Part shown: one piece after another, positions 1 to 7,363 of the stretch
Numbering within the stretch: position 1 is the stretch's first letter
Layout: each line of letters opens with the position of its first letter
NCBI GenBank assembly: GCA_938038825.1
Contig: CALHST010000115.1
Coordinates: 1 to 9,226, forward strand
Source: an uncultured Paracoccaceae bacterium
GTDB lineage: Bacteria > Pseudomonadota > Alphaproteobacteria > Rhodobacterales > Rhodobacteraceae
DNA: 9,226 nt
Direction: 5' to 3'
Notes under the pieces: generated by a model
The model's input: the letters and a program-made list of their open reading frames with translations, nothing else
Database searches by the model: none
What the model was told of the DNA's origin: nothing
Made by a program: the position numbers and the translations under genes

Positions 1-1
1 A

Positions 2-466
2 GAGTTGCGAAAGACTTCGGACAAGCCCGACAAACCATTTCGCGTGAACGATTTAACGTTTGTCTTTGGCCATACTCACAAACCCTTTGCTGATCGGGTG
101 GTTTCGTCAGCAAGCCCCAATCCTGTGAAAGTCTATAATACAGGAGGATGGGTGCTAAATGGACCTCGGCTGGACAACGCTGCTGGTGTTTCCATGGTGT
201 TAATTGATGATGCCCTTAACGTTGTTTCCGTTCGGCTTTTTGACACACCAAAAAATGGCATAGTCCACTCCGCCCAGATCGAACTTCTGTCCGAGGATCG
301 CGAAGATGCCCGCAGCTTTGCGCAATCTGTGCAATCTTGGCTCGATGGGTCCCGCCCAGAATGGGACCACCTTCGGGATACGGTCAAAACCGCCTATGAA
401 CTGCGACAAAAGATTTTACTGGACCGGACAAACCCTGATCACAGCACATCGGCGAACGCATCATGA
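2..466 (+). CDS. Calcineurin-like metallophosphoesterase, C-terminal part (5' end outside window)
   Basis: The reading frame is open to the left edge, so only the last 154 codons are seen. Near its start it has a GHTHKP motif (GHTH at bases 68-79), followed by VYNTGGW. These match the last metal-binding block (GHxH) and the trailing N-x-G-x-W stretch of calcineurin-like phosphoesterases, which hydrolyse phosphate mono- or diesters with two metal ions. The earlier blocks (DxH, GDxxD, GNHD) must lie upstream, so the TTG at base 5 is most likely an internal Leu codon and not a start. The C-terminal 60 or so residues are polar and helical without a recognisable motif. The stop codon overlaps the ATG of the next gene (ATGA, 463-466), which implies one transcript and translational coupling with the fusion oxidoreductase. 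The substrate is unknown. Confidence 0.8.
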   Translation, partial: ELRKTSDKPDKPFRVNDLTFVFGHTHKPFADRVVSSASPNPVKVYNTGGWVLNGPRLDNAAGVSMVLIDDALNVVSVRLFDTPKNGIVHSAQIELLSEDREDARSFAQSVQSWLDGSRPEWDHLRDTVKTAYELRQKILLDRTNPDHSTSANAS

Positions 467-3400
467 CCAAAGCATTGACCCCGCGGATTTCGGAGGATTT
501 TTCCAAGGCTCCGAGCGATCACAATATTCTAATTGTCGGTTCAGGCTATGGCGGAGCCGTGGCCGCGTCGAGATTGGCCCGCACTGGTCAGGCCGTTACG
601 GTTCTTGAACGCGGGCAAGAAATTCGTCCGGGGCAATATCCCAACGATATGAAATCCGGAATAGGTGAATTTCAAACGACGCTGAGCGCGGATGGAAAAA
701 CCTATGGCAAGAAGTACGGCCTTTATGATGTTCGGATAGCGGACAATGTGAACGTCTTTGTTGGCTGCGGATTGGGCGGAACGTCTTTGATCAACGCAAA
801 TGTGGCGATCGAACCCGATGCCGATGTCTTCGAGGCTTGGCCAAAACCCTATTGCGACCGTCCAGATTTGTTGAAAGAACACTTCGCGCGCGCAAAACAA
901 ATGCTGGGGTCTCGTCCCTATCCGGCAGAACGCACGTTGCCCAAGTTGGATGCGTTGAAACGCGTGGCGGACGGTCTGCATGCTCCATTTAACCGATTGG
1001 ACATCAACGTCACATTTGAAGATGGCCACAATCACGCTGGTGAATGGCAAAACGCCTGCACTGATTGCGGCGATTGCGCGTCCGGCTGCAATTATGGCGC
1101 AAAGAATACAGTTTTGATGAACTACTTGCCCGATGCGCAGAAAGCCGGGGCGAAACTTTTTGTGGGTGCCGATGTCCAAACGATCCGACGTTCAGGTGAT
1201 CAGTGGAGCATCGTTGTCAAAGACGTCACGGATGGCGAAACCGAGAGCCGCATCAAAGTCCGAACACTGACCGCGAATGTCGTCATCCTTGCTGCGGGCA
1301 CTCTTGGATCAACCGAAATCTTATTGCGCAGCCGATGTGACAGCCTGACCTTCTCTGACAAGTTGGGTGACCGTTTTTCAACGAACGGCGATATCTGGGC
1401 TTTTGGCTACAACGCCAATATGCGCGACAGTAAAAAGGATGACCGCAACCCGATTTACAGTGTCGGTGCGGGCAGTGTTGATGTGTCTTCAGCGCTTGTT
1501 CCACCCTGCTATCAGCCGGGCCCCTGCATCACAGGTATGGTTGATCTGCGCGATCCTTCCAAACCCCTGGACAAAAACATTGTCATTCAAGAAGGGGTCA
1601 TGCCGGGCGCGCTCGCCCCAATTTATTCGATGGTCTACCCAATGATCGAAGCGCTTAACGGGGATCCTTTCCGTTTTGGCGATCTGCGCACGCGTATGCA
1701 GGATGTAAAAGACCTTGGCGAAACGCTGATTGATAACCCCAAGGATTTTGCGCAGACCGTTTATAGCGGACCCGTGTCCCGCACGATGCCCTATCTTGTA
1801 ATGGGCCACGATACAGCCGCTGGCGCGTTGCGTATGAAGAACGGGCGCGTGTTCGTGCATTGGCCCGAAGCAGGCAAGGACGCCACGTTCAAGCACAGCT
1901 CTGCTGCCTTGCGGAAAGCCTCTGACACTATCAAGGCAGAGTACCTGCCAATGCCGCTTTGGGAAGATGCCTTTAACAACCGGGTCTTTTCTGTGCACCC
2001 GCTGGGTGGCTGCCCAATGGGGGAGACCGCCGAAGATGGTGCTGTCAACGCTGACCTTCAAGTCTTTGACAACACAGGGGGGCTACATCCTGACCTTTAC
2101 GTCATGGACGGCGCGGTGATCCCTGCCGCACTTGGGGTCAATCCACATTTGACGATTACGGCACTGGCCGAACGGGCCGTTGCAACATTGGCGGCCTCGA
2201 AAAAATGGTCCATCAACTACGCGCCGCATCCCCCGATCAAGCCGCCTGCCCCGGTCATTGGTGATCGAAATGGTCTGCTCGACGTTCTCGATGGCATTGT
2301 TGGTCTTCTTGAGGGATTATTAGAAACAATCGACGAAAACCCGGATGATGCGCGCCAAATCATTAAATCAGATTTGGATCAACTCCTTGAATACATTGTA
2401 GAGAATTTCCCTGGGCCGGTGCCGCCCAAACTACCAACAACGCAACAAATAATGGTCTATGCGGTGAATGGGGAGGGGCTGCAAAACACAACAAAACCCA
2501 TTTTGAAACAATGCCTTGATATCCTTTTGCCGATCAGTGACGCCATCGACGACGAGGCTTATGAAAAGGCTTGGGAGCATCTGGAAACCATGATGGGGGA
2601 TTTTTCCCCGCCTTTTGAATTCCGCGAGAAGATGGTTGGGCGGGTATCGGCCGTTGGAACGCAGGACAAATCTCCTGCGCATGATCCTTATGGTGTCGCT
2701 GCAATGGGTCCTGAAAATTTCCGCTTTGATGCCGAAATCAAAGCCGTCGCCATTCGAACCGCCTTGTCCGAACACGGTGAATTTCCAAAGATCGTCGGCA
2801 AAGCTGTTTGGTCAGATGACGCTGTTTTTTCCGATAGCAGAGACCGTCACTACGAAATGGACGGGACATTCAAATTTCTGGTGCAAAACCATGAGGAAAT
2901 TGAGTGTTGGAACATGATCTACGAAGGATACCTAACGCCAGACGATCACGACGGCGAAACCTTGACCTATAGCGGCATAAAAACCCTACAATACCGAAAA
3001 GACTCCCATTGGTGGACAGATCTGACGCAGTTGGAATTCGATATCTGTCAAGGTGAGCGTCTCATCGCCCAAGGGGTCCTGAAACTAGGCCTTGAGGACG
3101 TCGTTACACAGGCCAACGAGCTTGAGATCAAATATGATCCGCGGGCTCTGCGTAGTGATATCTTCTTAGCGTATAGCAATTTGAAAGACTTCACAGCTAA
3201 TAATCCTGGCAAGGACTTGCCAGAATTCCTTACGGATCGAGAATGGCGTGCAAGTTTTGCAAAGGGAATATTGTATTTTCTTCACAAAACAATGCCTCAG
3301 CAAAAACCCGTCGAAACAGTAGAACAACACTACTGGGCAACATCCTTGGGCCGAATTGGGTCTCTCGTCCTGCGGACCTATGGCCAGTTCTTGGCCTATA

Positions 3401-4635
3401 TGGCCAACTTTCAATCATTGTCCAAATCCGCCGCGGCCTCAGCGGACCTGCCTGAACCAAAGATCTATGAGCCGATTACAAGTGATGGCGCAAAGTTGCG
3501 TTTGACCCGTTACGAAGGCGGAACCAAAGGGCCAGTCATTATGGCCGCGGGAATGGCGGCGAATGCGTCTGCTTTTGCGACTCCAACAGTGAAACGCAAT
3601 CTAACCCAGATGCTTGTCGATGCTGATTTCGATGTCTGGCTGTTCGACTATCGCGGCAGTGGCGCGCTGGAAGCGAGTCTTTCGGCCTTTGATTTTGACG
3701 ATGTCGCCACACAGGATTGGCCCACGGCCATTGATACAGTGCTGGCTAATGCCAATAACGGTGCAACCGACGTGCAAGTGATGACCCATTGCGTGGGGTC
3801 ATTGATCTTCTTTATGGCCATGTTGGCAGGCGAAACGCGGGTCCGATCTGTCATCTCGTCTCAGTTGGGTGTGCATACACTTACGAACTGGTTCAAACAG
3901 ATGCAGATCGATGCGGATCTCGCGCACACGGTCGCAAAGGGATTGCCCGAAAGCCTGTGGCCAATCGTCGATGGGCTCGATCTGGATTATAAAGTCAAAT
4001 CCATGGCAAAGAACGGAATGCCATTTGTGGATCCGACCTCTCCGTCGAAGTCCCCACATGTGTTGACACTGAATGGAACATCTGACGTTGGTCCAAACGA
4101 AGCCTCAGAAATCGATCAGATCATCGATGCTTTGGTGTGGAAAGTGCCCAGCTTTTCACCGGTGCCATGCAGCAGCCCAACGTGCCACCGCGTGAACTTT
4201 TTCCTTGGTCCAACCTATAACCATGACCAGCTTAACCAAGCGACACACGACGCCATTAAGGACATGTTTGGCCCAGTGGCGAGCGAAGCATTCTTTCACC
4301 TGACCAAGTGTTTTGGTGTTGGCCACGCTGTGCCTTATTCGAAGGACATCGACTATATGGAAGGCTACGCGAACCTTACGATGCCAATCCATTTCATCGT
4401 TGGCGCAAATAACCCGCTTGTCGTACCGGAAAGCAGCCTACGCACGATTGCTTGGCTGAAAGAGAAGAACGCAACGCGGGTTGACGTGGATACCCAATAC
4501 ACACGTAAAGTCTATGAGAATTACGGACATATCGACTGTCTTATCGGCAAAGACGCCCACGAACATATTTTCCCTGACATCGTCAAACGCTTCGATTTGA
4601 CGGGCAAGGTCAAAAAATCGGCGGATCTTGCTTAA
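463..4635 (+). CDS. GMC oxidoreductase (cholesterol-oxidase-like) / alpha-beta hydrolase fusion, 1,390 aa
   Basis: Residues about 20-580 are a GMC-type FAD oxidoreductase. It has the dinucleotide-binding GSGYGG at 26-31, the ribose-binding E49, a GCGLGGTSLINANV block at 101-114, HPLGGCPMG at 511-520 with the presumed active-site H512, and the C-terminal block GVNPHLTI at 558-565. A CxxCxxCxxxC cluster lies at 199-209. Residues 590-718 are a Pro- and Leu-rich helical linker. Residues about 719-890 match, as I remember it, the central domain of other GMC-hydrolase fusions. Residues about 1000-1390 are an alpha/beta-hydrolase: nucleophile elbow THCVGS (C1110), conserved CSSPTCHR (1236-1243), GANNPLVVPESS with Asn at the usual acid position (N1317), and YGHIDCLIG with H1356 as the likely catalytic His. 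No signal peptide is seen, so it is presumably cytoplasmic. Expected chemistry is oxidation of an alcohol or sterol-like lipid plus acyl transfer or hydrolysis; the substrate is inferred only. No Shine-Dalgarno is visible at the ATG, which fits coupling to the upstream gene. Confidence 0.9.
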   Translation: MTKALTPRISEDFSKAPSDHNILIVGSGYGGAVAASRLARTGQAVTVLERGQEIRPGQYPNDMKSGIGEFQTTLSADGKTYGKKYGLYDVRIADNVNVFVGCGLGGTSLINANVAIEPDADVFEAWPKPYCDRPDLLKEHFARAKQMLGSRPYPAERTLPKLDALKRVADGLHAPFNRLDINVTFEDGHNHAGEWQNACTDCGDCASGCNYGAKNTVLMNYLPDAQKAGAKLFVGADVQTIRRSGDQWSIVVKDVTDGETESRIKVRTLTANVVILAAGTLGSTEILLRSRCDSLTFSDKLGDRFSTNGDIWAFGYNANMRDSKKDDRNPIYSVGAGSVDVSSALVPPCYQPGPCITGMVDLRDPSKPLDKNIVIQEGVMPGALAPIYSMVYPMIEALNGDPFRFGDLRTRMQDVKDLGETLIDNPKDFAQTVYSGPVSRTMPYLVMGHDTAAGALRMKNGRVFVHWPEAGKDATFKHSSAALRKASDTIKAEYLPMPLWEDAFNNRVFSVHPLGGCPMGETAEDGAVNADLQVFDNTGGLHPDLYVMDGAVIPAALGVNPHLTITALAERAVATLAASKKWSINYAPHPPIKPPAPVIGDRNGLLDVLDGIVGLLEGLLETIDENPDDARQIIKSDLDQLLEYIVENFPGPVPPKLPTTQQIMVYAVNGEGLQNTTKPILKQCLDILLPISDAIDDEAYEKAWEHLETMMGDFSPPFEFREKMVGRVSAVGTQDKSPAHDPYGVAAMGPENFRFDAEIKAVAIRTALSEHGEFPKIVGKAVWSDDAVFSDSRDRHYEMDGTFKFLVQNHEEIECWNMIYEGYLTPDDHDGETLTYSGIKTLQYRKDSHWWTDLTQLEFDICQGERLIAQGVLKLGLEDVVTQANELEIKYDPRALRSDIFLAYSNLKDFTANNPGKDLPEFLTDREWRASFAKGILYFLHKTMPQQKPVETVEQHYWATSLGRIGSLVLRTYGQFLAYMANFQSLSKSAAASADLPEPKIYEPITSDGAKLRLTRYEGGTKGPVIMAAGMAANASAFATPTVKRNLTQMLVDADFDVWLFDYRGSGALEASLSAFDFDDVATQDWPTAIDTVLANANNGATDVQVMTHCVGSLIFFMAMLAGETRVRSVISSQLGVHTLTNWFKQMQIDADLAHTVAKGLPESLWPIVDGLDLDYKVKSMAKNGMPFVDPTSPSKSPHVLTLNGTSDVGPNEASEIDQIIDALVWKVPSFSPVPCSSPTCHRVNFFLGPTYNHDQLNQATHDAIKDMFGPVASEAFFHLTKCFGVGHAVPYSKDIDYMEGYANLTMPIHFIVGANNPLVVPESSLRTIAWLKEKNATRVDVDTQYTRKVYENYGHIDCLIGKDAHEHIFPDIVKRFDLTGKVKKSADLA

Positions 4636-5318
4636 AGTTCAGCAATTTCGATCAATTTGTCCCTATCCAGAATGTCGATAAGGCAGTTGTCGAAAGCTAC
4701 AATGCCGTCGGTGCACCATCGCCTGATATGGCGATTGACGTTTTCCCGTGCGAGGCCTGAAAATTCCCCAAGTTCTGATTGAGAGAATTCTTCGCTCAGT
4801 CGGGTCCCGGCTCCATGCGGTTGACCCCACTTGCTGTCCAGCCGCAGAAGGCATCGGGCAAGACGTGCGGGGGCAGAGGTGAGCGCTTGAGAGGCGAACA
4901 TGCCCGAGGCGTTACGAACGCGAAAACAAAGCGCGACAATGACCTCTTGTGTCGCCTTAGGGTTAGACGCGAGATAGGCAAGAACCTCTGATTGCCGAAT
5001 GATGCGCCCGGTCGTTTTCCGTAACGCGACTGCATCCGCGCTTCGAGGCTGTCCATCAAGGACAGAAATTTCACCAATGACCTCGCCGGGGCTGCAATGG
5101 GCCAGAATGGACTTTCGCCCGACCAAGGATGTCACGCTAATTTCCACCAGCCCCTCCTCCAGCAAAACAACAAAATTGCCGGGATCGCCCTCCAAAAAAA
5201 GCGTTTCCCCTTTCTCGAAGGTTTTTTGGCGTCCCTTGGTGCTTAGCTCCGCCAGCAGGAATCCCGAAATGACTGACGGTTCCTTGTCGTCTGGTGAGTG
5301 CGGATCAGCGCTGTGCAA
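4632..5318 (-). CDS. Crp/Fnr-family transcriptional regulator
   Basis: A 228-residue protein, close to the usual 210-240 of the family. Residues about 20-130 form the cyclic-nucleotide-binding-type beta-roll. The stretch at 78-97 keeps G82-E83 and R92-S93, which line up with the cAMP phosphate-binding Glu, Arg and Ser of E. coli CRP. The C-terminal winged helix spans about 172-210. Its recognition helix ARENVNRHIRRW (190-201) keeps R191, E192 and R196 at the places of CRP R180, E181 and R185, which read TGTGA half-sites; the FNR pattern is not present. There is no N-terminal Cys cluster of the FNR oxygen-sensor kind. I chose the TTG start at 5318-5316 because AAGGA lies six bases before it; no in-frame ATG or GTG lies between the preceding stop and this codon. 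The gene converges on the fusion gene, with stop codons sharing bases. It probably acts on the divergent region behind it. A cAMP ligand is likely by residue conservation but unproven. Confidence 0.9.
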   Translation of the reverse strand: MHSADPHSPDDKEPSVISGFLLAELSTKGRQKTFEKGETLFLEGDPGNFVVLLEEGLVEISVTSLVGRKSILAHCSPGEVIGEISVLDGQPRSADAVALRKTTGRIIRQSEVLAYLASNPKATQEVIVALCFRVRNASGMFASQALTSAPARLARCLLRLDSKWGQPHGAGTRLSEEFSQSELGEFSGLARENVNRHIRRWCTDGIVAFDNCLIDILDRDKLIEIAEL

Positions 5319-5324
5319 TGTGGG

Positions 5325-5329
5325 TCCTT
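5325..5329 (-). promoter_or_regulatory. Ribosome binding site deciding the TTG start of the Crp/Fnr gene
   Basis: On the minus strand this reads AAGGA, followed by six bases and then TTG (5318-5316). It is the only good Shine-Dalgarno close to the start of the conserved domain, and it supports a rare TTG start. Confidence 0.6.
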
Positions 5330-5553
5330 CTCTTTCGAACAGGCATAATCAGGTGCGTGCCGTGACGGAACAAATCTTTCCCATAATGTGGAAGGTAGAA
5401 ATCACAACGGTGTTTGTCCAGTTGCGCCATTGAACCCAAGCAATAGACACAGGTGCGGTCGCGCGAAATCCCTCACTTCTGCAGCGCAAAGCATCTTCGG
5501 GCAACAACACTCGATAGAGTTGCTCAGCCATTGCCCAAACAATTTTCAACGCC

Positions 5554-5569
5554 TGTGACGCCCGGCACA
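5554..5569. promoter_or_regulatory. Candidate CRP-type operator, TGTGA-N6-GCACA
   Basis: The sequence TGTGACGCCCGGCACA matches nine of the ten core positions of the E. coli CRP consensus TGTGA-N6-TCACA with the exact six-base spacer. By my own estimate with equal base use, a match this good is expected about once in a hundred random stretches of this length. The adjacent regulator has the CRP-like recognition residues, which raises the odds. Its centre is about 143 bases before the first P47-like start and about 243 before the regulator's start, so either promoter, or both, could be controlled. Confidence 0.45.
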
Positions 5570-5693
5570 TCAGCCAAAACAGAACTACGATTGGTTGTCA
5601 CCACATAGACCCCTCAATGGAGGCTGCGCTTCGGAATGTACGTTTTCGGTGCTCCGGTCCCTCTTATCTGGGCGCAGCATAAACGATTATGAA

Positions 5694-5698
5694 AAGGA
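5694..5698 (+). promoter_or_regulatory. Ribosome binding site of the first P47-like gene
   Basis: AAGGA lies six bases before the ATG at 5705. A TTG three bases earlier (5702) would leave only three bases of spacing, so the ATG is the better start. Confidence 0.65.
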
Positions 5699-5704
5699 CA
5701 TTTG

Positions 5705-7363
5705 ATGCTTGATAATCAATCTCAACCCACGCTTGGTTCAACGCAAATTGCGACCACCAACAACTGGGACACCGTGTTTGCCGTCGATTTTGACGCGGTG
5801 AATGAGGGTATCGCAGCGCGTGCCAAATATCCGGGTGTCTTCAACCACCCTCCTCCACCTGGACCACACCCCGATGCAATCAACGGAAATTTCACGGAAT
5901 GGAAACTGACTGGCGGTTCTGGCCATCTTCTTGAGATGGAAATGAAGATCGGTGAATTTACTTGCAAACGCAGCGGCGAAGCAGACCAAACGCGTAGTAA
6001 CGCGACAGTTAAAATCCAGCTGAGCTTGTTCACGGTAACTGGTGACGAAGGGAGTGGCGTGGGTGGCGGCACACCGATCTCTTTTAACTTGCAGCCACCA
6101 AGCGGGCTGCTCGCCAATTCTGAAGAGTTTTTGATCACCGTTCTCGACTTCAGTTGGGCGGGTTCTGAAAGCGAGGCCGCGCTCGCCGACGATTGTAGGC
6201 TTTTGATGGCTGGTTATTTCAATCGGTCAGACATCAAGGATGAATTTGAACACACTTTTGCAACGGTTCACATCAACAGCCGTCTTGGAAAAAAAGACAG
6301 CGACTTTGAGTGGATAGCGCCGACCGATACGTCATATGGGGTTATCGAAAACGATGCCGCAGGCGGTGGCAGCTTCGCGGTCTTGTGCATGGTTCAAGGA
6401 AATGTCGCACCAGATCACCACAACGTCAGCCCGGCAGTCATTGGCAACGGGCGTGCCGGATTTCTGATCAACAAACCCATATTCCTGGACAACATGATCC
6501 GACCCGGTCTTGCCTGTATGTTTGGGCGCGCGCCGGACGATAAAGAGTTTATTGACGACAATTTCACAATCGACAGCGACTCGATCACCAACTCTAAATC
6601 TCTGACGATCAACGACTTTTCAGTGAAAGATAATCCGCGCAAAGGCGACCTTGTGACGGCCACTATACCAAAGCGGAGCTTCAGCATTTCAATGGAGGAT
6701 ACCCGCCTGGTAATCAACTTCAATGGCATGCATCATCCATACTACAAGGTCTTGGGAATTAACGACGCCTACGCGTATGAAGCCCATCATTATTACACAC
6801 TGCAAGCCCAAGCGGATTTCGACACAAGCACCAATAAATTTGGTTTGAAACCCATCGAAGACAATGGCGAATCCTTAGCGTCATACACAGCATCGCTTGA
6901 AAAATCTGGGCTCGGGAAGGCAGTCGATGTCGGACTTCTTGTTCTTGATATTGCGGCGATTGTCGGTTCGATTTTTCAAACCTACAAAATTGTCACTGCT
7001 GCTAATCCACAGCTCTACGCAGCTTTGCCAGCAGGCCAAGCTCCTACAATCTTTGGAAATCAATTGCTGGGTACCGCCGTCCGCGGCTTGAGACATTTTT
7101 TTGCTCAACCCATTGTTCAGTTGCTCACGTCAACGTCGATAGCAGTTGGCGGCATTGCTTATGCAAGCATCAAAGATTCGTGGGAAAATGCCCGGGAAGA
7201 AGATCCCGAGAAAATTAAGCCCGACATGCAAGTTTTCGCGACCAGTGTGCTCGCGTCGGTGGAATGGCCAAACGATGCCGGGCTTACAGTCGACAACGTG
7301 TCTTTTAACGGCGGTTTCCACATTACTGGCACGCCAGATTTCACAAAGGAGGCTCTGTCGTGA
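5705..7363 (+). CDS. P47/OrfX-like TULIP-family protein A, 552 aa
   Basis: The N-terminus has NWDTVFAVDFDAVNEGI (20-36) followed by a G-x-F-x-x-W block and then GGSG (61-73), the opening pattern of clostridial P47/OrfX proteins. Those proteins have the TULIP fold, an elongated beta-rich lipid-binding fold, and accompany botulinum neurotoxins. A second conserved block runs from FATVHINS (185-192) through WIAPTDTSYGV (203-213) to FAVLCMVQG (224-232); the same block is in the next gene. The N-terminus has no signal peptide. Two hydrophobic segments, about 402-430 and 464-489, lie near the C-terminus, before a final strand-rich stretch (about 508-545). Clostridial P47 is, as I recall, around 415 residues, so this one is longer. 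Its stop overlaps the next start (GTGA), making it the first gene of an operon. Lipid or toxin-partner binding is inferred from the family only. Confidence 0.75.
   Translation: MLDNQSQPTLGSTQIATTNNWDTVFAVDFDAVNEGIAARAKYPGVFNHPPPPGPHPDAINGNFTEWKLTGGSGHLLEMEMKIGEFTCKRSGEADQTRSNATVKIQLSLFTVTGDEGSGVGGGTPISFNLQPPSGLLANSEEFLITVLDFSWAGSESEAALADDCRLLMAGYFNRSDIKDEFEHTFATVHINSRLGKKDSDFEWIAPTDTSYGVIENDAAGGGSFAVLCMVQGNVAPDHHNVSPAVIGNGRAGFLINKPIFLDNMIRPGLACMFGRAPDDKEFIDDNFTIDSDSITNSKSLTINDFSVKDNPRKGDLVTATIPKRSFSISMEDTRLVINFNGMHHPYYKVLGINDAYAYEAHHYYTLQAQADFDTSTNKFGLKPIEDNGESLASYTASLEKSGLGKAVDVGLLVLDIAAIVGSIFQTYKIVTAANPQLYAALPAGQAPTIFGNQLLGTAVRGLRHFFAQPIVQLLTSTSIAVGGIAYASIKDSWENAREEDPEKIKPDMQVFATSVLASVEWPNDAGLTVDNVSFNGGFHITGTPDFTKEALS
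7346..7352 (+). promoter_or_regulatory. Ribosome binding site deciding the GTG start of P47-like gene B
   Basis: A strong AAGGAGG sits inside the end of gene A, seven bases before the GTG at 7360. It fixes the start of gene B at a GTG codon that overlaps the stop of gene A. Confidence 0.8.

Larger units (their letters stand above)
5319..5704. other. Divergent intergenic region, 386 bases
   Basis: This is the only long non-coding stretch in the window. It lies between the start of the minus-strand Crp/Fnr gene and the start of the plus-strand P47-like operon, so both promoters should be here. It holds a CRP-type palindrome (5554-5569), a weaker interrupted dyad GCAAC-N13-GTTGC (5501-5523) and ribosome binding sites at both ends. 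I see no convincing sigma-70 -10/-35 pair. A TTGTCA at 5595-5600 could be a -35 element but has no good partner at 16-18 bases. No tRNA, small RNA or terminator was recognised. A 73-codon minus-strand frame (5349-5570) has no ribosome binding site and was not accepted as a gene. Confidence 0.7.

Noticed and set aside
5..466. TTG at base 5 as a true start giving a 153-residue protein
   Set aside because: The frame stays open upstream, and the GHTH motif only 22 codons in would leave out the essential N-terminal metal-binding blocks of the phosphoesterase fold.
541..1179. 212-codon minus-strand frame opposite the oxidoreductase
   Set aside because: It lies wholly within a strongly supported coding region, has no domain pattern, and is a shadow of the real reading frame.
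4603..4632. Stem-loop GGCAAGGTC / GATCTTGCT at the end of the fusion gene
   Set aside because: The nine-pair stem includes two G-U pairs, has a 12-base loop and no T-tract after it on either strand. It lies in coding sequence, so it is not supported as a terminator.
5391..5416. TGTGG...TCACA pair as a second CRP site
   Set aside because: The spacer is ten bases instead of six and one half-site has a mismatch.
5349..5570. 73-codon minus-strand frame in the intergenic region
   Set aside because: It has no Shine-Dalgarno before its ATG, its composition is ordinary, it has no recognisable motif, and it overlaps the candidate CRP site. I treat it as chance.
5702..5704. TTG as the start of P47-like gene A
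   Set aside because: It is only three bases from the AAGGA; the ATG at 5705 has the normal six-base spacing.
5709..5719. TTGATAATCAA palindrome near the start of P47-like gene A, resembling FNR half-sites
   Set aside because: The half-sites are one base apart instead of four, it lies within codons just after the start, and the regulator has CRP-like, not FNR-like, recognition residues.
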